Shown in pieces: positions 34,256-44,800 of a stretch of DNA of 45,360 bases. Source of the stretch: ANME-2 cluster archaeon. GTDB lineage: Archaea; Halobacteriota; Methanosarcinia; Methanosarcinales; Methanocomedenaceae. Made by a program: the position numbers and the translations under genes. Within the stretch, counting starts at the first letter, position 1; each line of letters starts with the position of its first letter. The notes beneath the pieces are model-generated. The model saw only the letters and a list, made by a program, of their open reading frames with translations. It was not told where the DNA came from and ran no database searches. Location of the stretch: assembly GCA_019429385.1 (NCBI GenBank), contig JAHYIS010000018.1:1-45360 (forward strand). Direction: 5' to 3'.

Positions 34256-34927
34256 TCAGGTTACCTCGGCATTCACTTCAGAATCGGTATTTACTACAGG
34301 TTCAGCACTGACCTCAGGTTTGAGTATAACAGGCTTTTCAATCCCTGCAGGTTCGCTCAGTACACGGGTCTTCAGTATCTCTACCCGTCTTAATGGATAC
34401 ACACCCTTTACATCCCTGTATATCTGTGCAGAAAGTTTGCCCAGGACAGCATCCTGGATAAATGTATTGAAATCCAGCTGCTGTGCTCTTCTCCGGACTA
34501 TCATGGTCATGATATGGCGGATTGCTTGTATCTGGCTGGACTTTGCTCTCTTGATTGTGAAACAGGTCGGTTTTATCCTTATCGTGTAACCGTCCTTTGT
34601 CATTACATCCATATATGAAGTTATCATTGATGTCTGGCGTTTTATCAGTGACCTGAGATAATCCCTGGTTAGCTCATGGCCCATGAACTTGGTATAGGCA
34701 GAATCTCCGCCCACCTGGTCTATCATCAAAGACATTTTCACATTCTGTTTGGACATATCATTTGTGACATCTCCAAGGGTAATCTCAATAACCCGACCCA
34801 TTAATAGTTTCGGGTCACTGGCAGGTGTTTCGCCGATTTCCTGCTGCCCCATCATTTCAGGCGTGACAATACTGTACCATTGCTTGGATTTCCAGCCGTC
34901 TACCTTTCTTGGACTTCTCTTTGCCAA
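34256..34927 (-). CDS. rps3ae: 30S ribosomal protein eS1 (S3Ae)
   Basis: This 223-residue protein is the archaeal/eukaryal small-subunit protein eS1. Typical stretches are the N-terminal 'WKSKQWYSIVTPEMMGQQEI', 'GRVIEITLGDVTND', 'HELTRDYLRSLIKRQTSMI', 'IRIKPTCFTIKRAKSSQIQA' and 'GVYPLRRVEILKTRVL'. The C-terminal about 30 residues are an acidic Val/Glu/Pro-rich tail ('SAEPVVNTDSEVNAEVT'). The start codon is TTG, supported by GGAGG eight bases upstream. It sits downstream of the UPF0201 gene on the same strand with a 119-bp gap. Confidence 0.95.
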   Translation of the reverse strand: MAKRSPRKVDGWKSKQWYSIVTPEMMGQQEIGETPASDPKLLMGRVIEITLGDVTNDMSKQNVKMSLMIDQVGGDSAYTKFMGHELTRDYLRSLIKRQTSMITSYMDVMTKDGYTIRIKPTCFTIKRAKSSQIQAIRHIMTMIVRRRAQQLDFNTFIQDAVLGKLSAQIYRDVKGVYPLRRVEILKTRVLSEPAGIEKPVILKPEVSAEPVVNTDSEVNAEVT

Positions 34928-35046
34928 ACTTGTTCCTCCGATTATAATATTAATTTGATATATTTGTGATATTCACCAAACTTTGATGAAATTATCTCTA
35001 TCGTGATGAGTACCTAAGTGGGTTTATCATTATATAAATGTGATGT

Positions 35047-35469
35047 CTACAATTCAATCTCGAACAATGGATGCCCCTCTTCGGTAGGGGGGGCCAGCCA
35101 GTCCACGACCTTTTCCACAATCCTGCCATTATCCGCTTTTATTTCCACCCATATGCTCCCCAATGTTTCATCATCTGCCGGAAAGCTCACCTTACCGGTA
35201 GTAGCTGCCTGTTTATTCAACCTGAATGTCACAATCCCGTCTTCAATCCGCAAATTCGTGCGTGCCGTATCCAGTATCTTGCGGCTTCGTAACAGTTCAT
35301 GCAACAGGGTCAGGCAATCCTTGTCTCCTCTGCCTACAAGCCGCGAAGTCATCCCGTCCCTTTCTTCAAATTGATATTCCAGTCCCGGGAAGATGTTCTC
35401 AATGGCCGCACGAACCCTGTCCTCATCCTCTGTGGGATGAACCTGCGCCCAAACCTCCACTTCTATCAT
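35047..35469 (-). CDS. UPF0201-family archaeal protein
   Basis: This 140-residue archaeal protein has 'EVWAQVHPTEDEDRVRAAIE' followed by 'FPGLEYQFEER', the N-terminal pattern of UPF0201. 'LHELLRSRKILDTAR' and the C-terminal 'DWLAPPTEEGHPLFEIEL' also fit. Its function is not established, although the family has been listed as RNA-binding. Its start overlaps the UPF0200 stop by four bases. UPF0200/UPF0201 fusion proteins are known in other archaea, which supports a joint role. Confidence 0.88.
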   Translation of the reverse strand: MIEVEVWAQVHPTEDEDRVRAAIENIFPGLEYQFEERDGMTSRLVGRGDKDCLTLLHELLRSRKILDTARTNLRIEDGIVTFRLNKQAATTGKVSFPADDETLGSIWVEIKADNGRIVEKVVDWLAPPTEEGHPLFEIEL

Positions 35470-36011
35470 CGACTCTCACCAATGACCTTGCGTACCTTGT
35501 CCCTGAACTCTTCAAGTGAACCATTGTTATCAATTGTCATATCAGCATTCTTGATGGATTCACCCATGCCCCATCCCAGTTCACGCTCATCCCTGATGTG
35601 AAGTGCTGCTGCATCCATCAGTCTGTCGTCTGACCTGCCACGCATCTGTATCCGTAAAAGTCTGCTCTTCGTGGATGAGTCGATATTTATCAGCAAAAAG
35701 TCATCCCCAAACTCTTCCTTGAACAGGTGCACCTCTTCGATATTCCTCACCCCGTCCACTACGGCAGTATCTGTGGCAAACGCCCGCAGTTTAGGAAGGC
35801 ACCGCCTGGCAATGGCCGATAAACCTTCTTCCTGTCGCAGCCTGGTGCCGGTGCCGCCCAGATTCCCGTCCGTAGGTTCCAAACCAAGGCGCTCCACTTC
35901 TTCCCTGATAACATTACCCATGTTCACCACAGGATACCCCATGTTCTTTGCCACTTCAGCGGCCTCACCCTTTCCGGAAGCCGGCATGCCCACAAAGGCA
36001 ATGATCTTCAT
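35466..36011 (-). CDS. UPF0200-family P-loop nucleotide kinase-like protein
   Basis: This 181-residue P-loop protein is related to adenylate and dephospho-CoA kinases. The Walker A is 'VGMPASGKGEAAEVA' (residues 7-21), followed by 'VVNMGNVIREEVERLGL', 'AVVDGVRNIEEVHLF' and a C-terminal 'NADMTIDNNGSLEEF', a layout typical of UPF0200. The substrate is unknown. It sits in the middle of a three-gene operon with four-base overlaps on both sides (radical SAM upstream, UPF0201 downstream). Confidence 0.9.
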   Translation of the reverse strand: MKIIAFVGMPASGKGEAAEVAKNMGYPVVNMGNVIREEVERLGLEPTDGNLGGTGTRLRQEEGLSAIARRCLPKLRAFATDTAVVDGVRNIEEVHLFKEEFGDDFLLINIDSSTKSRLLRIQMRGRSDDRLMDAAALHIRDERELGWGMGESIKNADMTIDNNGSLEEFRDKVRKVIGESR

Positions 36012-36766
36012 AGTATCAACTCATCTCCCTGTTCTCGTGTACGAATCCTGATATGTTTTATTTTTTCTGGCTTCATTGTCCTGGCCATCTCCACCAACTC
36101 ATCCCTGCTAAAGATCTTAGCATCCTTCAGGTTGCGTGTATTCTCCGGTATGCCCTGCTGGATAGCATATGTCAGGTTACCTGAAGTATTGTTGTCAAGG
36201 TAACTCATTATCTGTAAAACCTGCTCTGCACCGACCAACCCCTTAAACACCGTGGTCCTCACCTCAACCTCGACCTTTTCATCCAGGCACATCTTCAATG
36301 TCTCTGCCGCACTGCTGACTGCCCGTGCACCCATGTTTTCATCGGTTCCCGTGACCTTTGCATAGTGTGCCGGGTCATCCAATGGCGCCTTGATGTCAAG
36401 GAATACCTTATCAAGTAAACCTTCATTGACCATTGTGCGAATTACATCAAAAGCAAACCCGTTGGTCTCAATACCAATTTCCAGCGACTTTGATTTTGCA
36501 TATCGCGCAAGGTCTGCCAGCGCATCTGGCTGCATGGTTGGCTCACCACCACTGAACACAAGCGCACTTATATAGGGTACTGCTTTGGATATTTGAGAGC
36601 TCAGTTCTTCAACTGTCCTGTCATCCCTGCCTGTCAGGTATGCATGGTTCTGGCAGTATGGACAATCGAACTGGCAGCCTCTTGAGAAGAGCACCGAGGC
36701 GCTCCTGCCATGCCAGTCCACCGTAGAGATGGAAATGAAGCGTCCGAAATTGAATGTATGTTCCAT
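36008..36766 (-). CDS. Radical SAM protein, anaerobic NTP reductase activase-like (NrdG-like)
   Basis: This 252-residue radical SAM enzyme has the cluster motif 'RGCQFDCPYCQN' (CxxxCxxC), the SAM-binding 'FSGGEPTMQ', 'IGIETNGF' and 'FLDIKAPLDDP'. The N-terminus 'FGRFISISTVDWHGRSASVL' and size resemble proteins annotated as anaerobic ribonucleotide reductase activating protein. Similar archaeal proteins act on other targets, so the substrate is open. It is the first gene of the operon with UPF0200/UPF0201. It is divergent, with a 63-bp gap, from ycaO. Confidence 0.88.
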   Translation of the reverse strand: MEHTFNFGRFISISTVDWHGRSASVLFSRGCQFDCPYCQNHAYLTGRDDRTVEELSSQISKAVPYISALVFSGGEPTMQPDALADLARYAKSKSLEIGIETNGFAFDVIRTMVNEGLLDKVFLDIKAPLDDPAHYAKVTGTDENMGARAVSSAAETLKMCLDEKVEVEVRTTVFKGLVGAEQVLQIMSYLDNNTSGNLTYAIQQGIPENTRNLKDAKIFSRDELVEMARTMKPEKIKHIRIRTREQGDELIL

Positions 36767-36789
36767 TTATGACCGACCTTATTCATCGC

Positions 36790-36802
36790 AAGATATATAA
36801 CC
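36790..36802 (+). promoter_or_regulatory. TATA box of the ycaO-tfuA operon
   Basis: AGATATATAACC lies about 25-30 nt upstream of ycaO start codons (TTG 36824, ATG 36830). Transcription would begin at or just before translation, giving an almost leaderless message. AGGA at 36820-36823 also precedes ATG 36830. The same short gap must hold the promoter for the divergent radical SAM operon. Confidence 0.5.
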
Positions 36803-36829
36803 GTTACAAACGAAAGCGCAGGATTGAAC

Positions 36830-38095
36830 ATGAAGATTATACTTGATCCTGAAGTACAATATGCCAGCGGCACCCAGAGAGTATTTAGTGCTGAAGAGAC
36901 CCTGAAGAATGTCACCGGTATACTGGATAAGGTGGGAGTTACCCGTATAGCCGATATTACAGACCTTGACCGTGTGGGCATTCCTGTGTTCTCTGCTATC
37001 AGGCCAAGTGCTGCCGATGGTGCAATTTCAATTTACAGCGGTAAAGGTGCTGACCAGACCCAGGCCAGGATATCTGCTATCATGGAAAGCGTGGAGAGGT
37101 GCTATGCCGAACAACCTCACACAAGTGCAAACATTGATGCTGAGGAAGCCAGGCCCACCATCACTGACACCTATGAAAATCTGTCCCAAAAAGTGAACTC
37201 TATCTATCCTCCAGACCTGTTGCTGGCCGAGCGCATGATGAAGAACACCCGGCTGGAATGGGTGGCAGGATATGACCTGTTGAGTGAACAGAGTATCCTT
37301 GTCCCCTCCAATGCCGTGTACCATCCTTATAATCCATCAAATGGTGCCACCCAGGTGTTCCGCAGCAACACCAACGGGCTGGCCTCAGGCAATACCATGG
37401 AAGAGGCAGTGCTGCACGGGCTGATGGAAGTGATTGAACGCGATGCACTGAGCATTGCCGAGTTCAACAAGAATCCGGGGCGGGAAATCATACTTACACC
37501 CGAAGACGGGCTGGTCTATGAACTCAAGCAGAAGTTCGATACAGCCGGCATCATAGCTAAAGTGTGGTTGCTTAACCATGATATCGGACTGCCTACGGTC
37601 GTATGCGCCCTGGATGATCCGGTGCTGAAAGACCCGGCCCTTCTTGTTATGGGCGCAGGCTCGCACCTTAAACCCGATATCGCAGTATCCAGAGCATTGA
37701 CAGAGGCCGCACAGAGCAGAGTGGTGCAGATACACGGCGCCCGTGAGGATACTGACAGGGAATCTGTGGTCAGGACGTTTGGCTACGATGCTATGAAACG
37801 GCTCAACCGCTACTGGTATCAGGATTCCGGGGATACCGTATCACTTTCTGACATTGAAGACATCTCAACTGACACACCCGCCGGGAACATCAATTCCATC
37901 CTTGAAATGCTAAGGGGCATAGTACCCCATGCTGTTATAGCCAACCTGTCCAGTGCTTCAGTTAATATTCCTGTTATAAGGGCCGTGTTGCCCACTTTTG
38001 AACAATATACCCTTGACAGGGAACGCAAAGGAAAACGGATGCGACTGGGTCGCAAGCCCGGGGAGAAACGCACTTTCAGGCGGCCCGGGGCATGA
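36830..38095 (+). CDS. ycaO: YcaO-domain protein, methanogenesis marker 1 (McrA thioamidation)
   Basis: About 421 residues. The YcaO ATP-binding core appears as 'QARISAIMESVERCYAEQPH' (ExxER), 'TNGLASGNTMEEAVLHGLME', 'ERDALSIAEFNKNPG' and 'GAGSHLKPDIAVSRALTEAA', with a C-terminal Pro/Arg-rich end ('KGKRMRLGRKPGEKRTF'). This subfamily is methanogenesis marker protein 1, which with TfuA converts a glycine of McrA to thioglycine using ATP and a sulfur source. It overlaps tfuA by four bases, which confirms the pairing. With atwA in the same window, it indicates that the organism has MCR. The mcr operon itself is outside this window. Confidence 0.92.
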   Translation: MKIILDPEVQYASGTQRVFSAEETLKNVTGILDKVGVTRIADITDLDRVGIPVFSAIRPSAADGAISIYSGKGADQTQARISAIMESVERCYAEQPHTSANIDAEEARPTITDTYENLSQKVNSIYPPDLLLAERMMKNTRLEWVAGYDLLSEQSILVPSNAVYHPYNPSNGATQVFRSNTNGLASGNTMEEAVLHGLMEVIERDALSIAEFNKNPGREIILTPEDGLVYELKQKFDTAGIIAKVWLLNHDIGLPTVVCALDDPVLKDPALLVMGAGSHLKPDIAVSRALTEAAQSRVVQIHGAREDTDRESVVRTFGYDAMKRLNRYWYQDSGDTVSLSDIEDISTDTPAGNINSILEMLRGIVPHAVIANLSSASVNIPVIRAVLPTFEQYTLDRERKGKRMRLGRKPGEKRTFRRPGA

Positions 38096-38751
38096 CGCAT
38101 ATCGTTGTATTCACGGGTACCAGTCTTTCCTGGGAAGATGCAGGACTGGTGCTGGATGCAGATTACCGGCCGCCTGTCAAGAGGAACGATATTAACATCC
38201 TGCTGGATAAAAGCACTCCGGATATCATCGGAATAATAGATGGTATCTTTTTTGACAGGGCGGCAGTGGCCCACAGGGAGATTCTCCGTGCCCTGAGGGC
38301 AGGTGTGACCGTGGTGGGTGGCTGCAGTATGGGGGCACTGAGAGCATCTGAACTCGATACATACAACATGATTGGGGTAGGCCGTATCTATGAATGGTAC
38401 CGTGACGGTGTTATTGAATCTGATGATGAAGTGGCTGTCACGTTCCATCCCGAAACTCTTGAGGCGCTGTCAATCCCCCTGGTCAATATCAGGGTAACCC
38501 TTGAGCGTGCAGTGGAACAGGGTGCGATTGCCCACGACCTCAGTAATGTGCTCCTGGAAACAGCACGCTCCATGTACTATCCTGACCGGACCTTCGCAGC
38601 TATTGTTAAAAGATGTGTGGAAAACGGCCACATTCCAAAATCTGATAAAGATACTTTAATTGACTACTTTATCCACAATGAAGTGGATGTGAAACGTGAA
38701 GATGCGTTGCTTGTTATTGAAATGATAAAAGAATTGGTTGAGTCATTCTAG
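38092..38751 (+). CDS. tfuA: TfuA-family protein, YcaO partner
   Basis: This 219-residue TfuA-like protein has 'IVVFTGTSLSWEDAG', 'GIIDGIFFDRAAVAHREIL', 'VTVVGGCSMGALRASELDTY' and 'GVGRIYEWYRDGVIESDDEV', the TfuA signature. It is the accessory protein that supplies sulfur or promotes the YcaO thioamidation of McrA. The four-base overlap with ycaO (ATGA-type) indicates translational coupling. It is convergent with the giant cytochrome gene, 85 bases away. A T-rich stretch near 38795 may end the transcript. Confidence 0.92.
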   Translation: MTHIVVFTGTSLSWEDAGLVLDADYRPPVKRNDINILLDKSTPDIIGIIDGIFFDRAAVAHREILRALRAGVTVVGGCSMGALRASELDTYNMIGVGRIYEWYRDGVIESDDEVAVTFHPETLEALSIPLVNIRVTLERAVEQGAIAHDLSNVLLETARSMYYPDRTFAAIVKRCVENGHIPKSDKDTLIDYFIHNEVDVKREDALLVIEMIKELVESF

Positions 38752-38836
38752 ACGGCCAATAGAATAAGTATGGGTTTTGGAATAGTCTTGGCAACTTTTT
38801 CGATATACAATAATTCCGGTAATTTACTATTTGGAA

Positions 38837-41800
38837 TCATTCTTCTACTTCAAAGGTAACAGTCTGCAGACTACCCCATTTTCCACTGTTTTCCATAGCC
38901 CTTACATGCAAAGTATGAATCCCGGGTGCTATGTTTGTGGTGTTTATATTACCGAATAAATACACATGTTTTTCTCCAAAATGACCCCTATCAGGGTATA
39001 TAGCAATTCCGGTACCGGGTTCACCGTCTCTATCCAGGAATATTTCAGCATCAGCAATATTGCGGAAGGGACTTGCTACTGCTGTAGCATGTATACGGAC
39101 GCTTTGCCCACGTCTAACCTTTGGTGGTAATACCGTTATATCGCCCTTGATAAAGGGTGCTTCCAGTATTCCACTCCATAGCAGCAATATCACGAAACCT
39201 GTGAAAGCAAGAACTGTATACACTATCCACCACGGGATCATATGCTGTTCGGGTTCAATTGAGAACATGACCGCCTGCACTGGTCCCCAGTCATTATCAC
39301 GTTCCATGGCGTGTACATATATCACATATGTTCCGCGCTCCCAGCCTGTGGTATCAATGGTAAAGGTACCCTCTTCCACCTGTTCATCGAAAACGTCATC
39401 ATTTGGTCTTACCCGTATGCCGGTTCCTGATTGTCCCACTTCACCAATGAAGTATTCCATATTCCTTATGTACATTTTCCATCCGGATATGGCACTGAAA
39501 TTAACCACAATACGGTCACCGCTGCGTGCAATCTGGGGAGTGACCTTAATAGAACTTATCTGTGGAGTGGCCTCGAATACATTGATTACATGGAATTCGG
39601 TCCTGGATGAATGGCACTGACTGCAATCTTCCACTTCCCCGTGGGGTACGTCTGCAATACTGACAGCATCAAAGTCTGGCTTTACCAGTTGCACATGGCA
39701 TGATTTACATTCTCTCGGGAACAGGTAGTCTGCGGGATGGGTTTCGGGCTCGGTCCCATCTCCGTGACATGCCCAGCAGGCTTTGTCGATCTCATCAGTG
39801 AGTCTGGTCTTGTTGTTGGCATTCTCATTGAGGAGTGCATGACCTCCCAGCTGAGTGGATATAGCATCCACCGTGGCAATACCGAAATTCGCGCTCACAT
39901 CATGGCACAGGACGCAATCCGGTCCGCCGTCAACACCATCGTTAAGGGGCGGAACATGCAGGTTCTCAGGAGCGCCGCCTGTAAAGAATGTATGATTAAT
40001 CTGCAGCCAACTAACATTGTAACCGCCAATCTTCTCGTCGTTATCAATAAAATCTGCAAGGTTAGACAGTATTCTTACATTGGTCAGCATTACTGCATCA
40101 GCTTCAAATCCATGGAACACCTGCTCCACGTCTGCCCTGAATAATACTACATCTTCAACGGTATGCTGGTTGACAATAAGGTCTTCGTTATATTCTATCC
40201 TGTCACCTGCATCATACGTATCTTCTTCAATCTGTTGGCCATTGACTTCAAAGTTGATGAACGCGGTTTCGTCATGAATTTCCACATCTTTGGCAGTGAA
40301 ATTATAACCGTTAAATATCCACGATTTACTATGACCTTTTGAAATTACAATATTGCTCTCCTGTCTTGGGGTCAGGACTCTCTGGTTGATATCATCCTCT
40401 TCAAAGTCCAGGAGCAATTCTGTATAATATGTGTAGTCATCATCCTTATCGATTACAAGATACCTGTGGTGTTCACTGGTATAGTTGTCAACATGGCAGG
40501 CATAACATGATTCATCGACCCATTCTGAATGTATGCGCTTCAGTGTCCTGCCTTTTACCATTATCAGGTTTGTTCCTTCGTTGCCCCTGAATACTGCAGT
40601 GACATTGACCGATACGATGATGGATTTGATCTCATGGCCGTCTATATCCGTAAGTTCGTCGTGGAACACATAACTTTCGCCATTATGTATGAAACTTTCA
40701 TTGATCAGTTCTTCATCATGGAATAACTGGACATAAGCGGTTTCGCCATCGATTGAGATATCATTAAAGAATATCATGTACTTGTTGCCAATATTCCATT
40801 TCTCACCCATGAAAAGTGTGGCTTCCCGCTCGGTCTCTGACAGTGTGGTAACATTGTCGGTCGGGTCAGGTGCATTACCCCATTTTTCTCCGTTATCCTC
40901 ATCCAGGTGGCAGTAGATACAGCTGGACGAATTGATCAGCTCTTGCGTTGAACCGTAATGTGATACCAGTGCAACATCTGATTTCACGTCGTTGTCATTA
41001 TGGCTCTGTAAGCTGTTCTTGTGGCACACGTCACATCCGGCTGTGGTCTCTATATCCTCATCAATAGTCTCCACGTATCTGAAATGCTCATACACCATGG
41101 GTTCGCCGAAGATAGACTGGCTCACCGCATGGCAGCTGTTATTGTTGCAGTTCTTGGGTGCATTGTAATTTGCAGGATGTCCGGTGGGTTGGGCAGCATC
41201 TGTACCATCGCCATCCCCGTGACAGGCCCAGCACCTCACATTGTTGGGATTGAGGGTAGTGGTGGCAATAGCTACCCGGTTGAGGTCGTAGTGTATATCA
41301 TTACGACTGTTCATGGCCGAGACATCCAGCCACTTTGGTGTGGGGGCTGCACCGCCTATATCGTGACAGGATACACAGTCCTTGCCTGCACCTCCGGTTA
41401 CTGCCTCGTCATGGAAATTTACTGGTGTCTGGTTGCCTGCATGGCAGTAGTAACAATCGGTATTATTAGTGTAGACTGAATGGTTGAAGTTGATGATAGT
41501 GACACGCGGGTCCATTGGGCTGCCCCATGTTGTATTATTGGCAATGGTGTAATGGCAGTAGGTGCAGTTCTGCGTCTTATTCAGCACTCCGGATAGCAGG
41601 TTCTGGGTTGTGCCGTAATGTGATACCCTGTCTGAAATATTGGCATAGCTACTTACGGTCGTATTCACGCTGTTGTTATGGCATACGATACATGATGCAT
41701 TGGTAGAATTGGTCTCGACATCCAGGGCTCCCGGTCTGTGCTCTGCGACCGGGGGTGCTGAGAAGAAGGATATTGTGGTGCCGTGACAGTCCTCGCAAAT

Positions 41801-44800
41801 CTTTGGTGTATATACATCTTTCTTTGGATGGGCCGGTGGCGCTGTTCCTGTCCAGTGGCAGGCATAGCATGCCAGGTTGGTATCATTGGAGGTATTGGCG
41901 CTGTTCAGGTTCTCATGGATTCCTGCTTCCAGTGCAGATACATTTACGGGAGGTGTTTTTCCCGTGGGGTCATTGCCTTCATTATGACACCCTATACAAT
42001 TGGTAGGGTCCCCACCTGAGACATTATGAAGCTCCACCGGATATGCGGGGTCGGTAGAGTTGTTCGCCTGGGTATGGCACTGGATACAGCCATCAAGGGT
42101 ATATCCAGGGCTGTGGGTGGGTGGCGGGGCATAGAATGGGGCTGAGTTGTTATATGCGACGTGGCAGTCCGTACAGTTTACCTTGCTGCCGTTGGTCCAT
42201 CCTGCCCATGAAGGTTGCTGTACTTCACCCATCGGCCACTGGGCATAGTGGAAAATACCGGTACCTGTAACGTTGTGGCATGAGGTACAGTTGACCACCA
42301 GTGCGCTGGACAGGTTATCATGGATGAGTATATCGATATGGTTCACATGTGCTGCTTTATAGGTAAATGACCCTGCAGGGGAATGGCATTCATAACACGT
42401 GCCATTGACACCGTTGATATTATTTCGCTGGAACGTGGAATTATGCAGTGCACCTGTGGGTGCTGTACTTACATTATGGCATAATTCGCAGGTATTTGCG
42501 CTGATATTGGTAGTATTTGCTTTGTTGGCGGGTGCATCCGGATAATGGGTCTGGACAAGTCCGGGCAGATTATATTTTGTAACATTCGTCTGGTTCGTAT
42601 GACACTTAACACAGGTGTTTGCCAGTGGTTTTTCAAGGGAAATATTATGGAAATCAGTTACTTGCAGCCCGGTGGATGAGTGACAACTTGTACAGTTCCC
42701 GGTCCTGTTATGGGCTGACACGGGAGGAGCATTGCCCCAGGTGATGTTAATACCGGTGAGCATGTGACAGTTCACACAATTACTGGTGTTGATAAGACTG
42801 GTATTGGTCCCATAATGAGAAATGTTACTTGCATCACTGTCTGTGGTCGACAGAGGGCTGTATGCATTAAGGCTGTTCCTGTGACATGCTTCACAGTCCA
42901 CGGTTGTGGATATATTTGCCGCTGGTCTGTGATTGGATACAATGCGGTTGCCAGGCATGTTTAGGGTTACATTATCCACATGACATTCCGTACAGTTGCG
43001 TGCCGGTACCTGTCCCGGTAACATGGTAGCAGTGTCATTGTGACATTCCTGGCAATCAAGGTTCGATATTACATTAATACCATCACTGCTGTTCGCATTC
43101 CTGTGCATACTAAGGTTACTGATATCAATATGCGTGGTTGCCCCCGGACTACCGATATCATGACAAAGAGTGCAGTTTGTCAGGTCACCACTGTAGACAT
43201 CATGTGCCATTTCTGGTGTGTCTGTGGGTACTGAAGATGTGTTCTGATGACAGTATTTACAGGATGCATCAGTATAATCGGAAAGGGAATGATTGAAATA
43301 GTCGGTACTGGTACCGTTCCAGCTGGTACCGTTCAAGATCTCTGGGGGCATTGGAACCAGATATTTGGTGACATTATTATAATAAACAGAGCTTGAATCA
43401 TTATAGTGGCAAGCTGAACATATCATACCTGTGAAGTCCACAGGTTCAATTCTCAGAACTTCCAGATTACCTAGAGCATCTGGAGTGTGTTTGGTATCGT
43501 TATGGCAGTAAATACAGCCGGTTAGATTGTCTATCCAGTAATTATCCCATCTCTGGCCGCTGTTGACATTGCTGTGGGATAGGGGACCAAGGGTGGGTGC
43601 ACCAAACAACCCGGCTCCCTGGTGGCAGGTGGTACAATTCACTGCACTGACATTGGATGTGGTGAAATTTGTGCCATCTTGCTGCAGGTATTTGACGCCG
43701 TGAATGTCCTGCTTAACGGCCAAATGGCATTCGGTACAGTTGACCGAACCGTTGTGTGGTTCTTTTGCCCCTGTTACCACAGGATATCCAAGGTTGTCAT
43801 GACAACCGGTACACAGAGTCGTATTCTCAAGCACAAGCACGGGTTTGGTGAGACTATCATTATGCATCCAGCCACCGTTATGGCACGATGCATTGGTACA
43901 GTTCGGTGATGTAGTACCCCAGGCACCGGCATTCAGACTATGTTCGGGAACACTTGCATTGAATGTAGGATTCACCATTATGCCGGTACTGTTGAACGCT
44001 GACCCTGCCTGGTGGCAGTAACTGCAATTCACGCCACCCGACCAGGTACGAAGGTCTGTTCTCTTTTTGCCATAGTGGGCGATAAGGTAACTATCATTGG
44101 TCCGGTCGGCCGGATCTGCTCCTGCTGGCCCGATGCTCAGTAATTTCATCTCGGTGAGGTTATGGCATACCATACAGGACGACATGTTATCGGTGCTGTT
44201 CCCTGCTTTGAGCTCGGCACCGCTATAGAAATGCTCAACTACTGCAGGAATGATACCTGCTCCAGAAAGGTTAGCAGGTATGTTAGTACCTACGTGGCAT
44301 TCTTCACAGGTATAGGGTTCAATGCCGTTAAAGTCACCGAGTCGGTCAGCGTGGGACGTTAGCGTGGAAGGATAGGTGCCGTTGTCGATGTGACAGGCCC
44401 AGCAGATCTTGTTGGTGTCATTGACCGTACCATACGGATTATTGATTTCACTTGAATTCTGGATATTCTGGTGAATTGATAGTGAATCGTTCATTACCGT
44501 GAAATTGATCTTGGGGGCTGAACCACCCAGGTCGTGGCAGCTGATGCAGTCTGCACCGTAACTGCCAACTGCTACTCTATGCACGAATTCTTTCGTAGTG
44601 GGTGAACCAGATAACAGGCTGCCGTGACAGGGCTGGCAGGTGGTGTCATTGAAGGTACTACCCATGAACGAGTGGTCGTACCATGACAGGCCAGACCCAT
44701 CCCAGGCGGTGGTGTTCCCGATGTTGTTATTTGTGATCGTTGGTGGTACCGGAGTCCACTGGGTGCCGTTATAGTTACCGGCACCCTGTTCGTGACAGCC

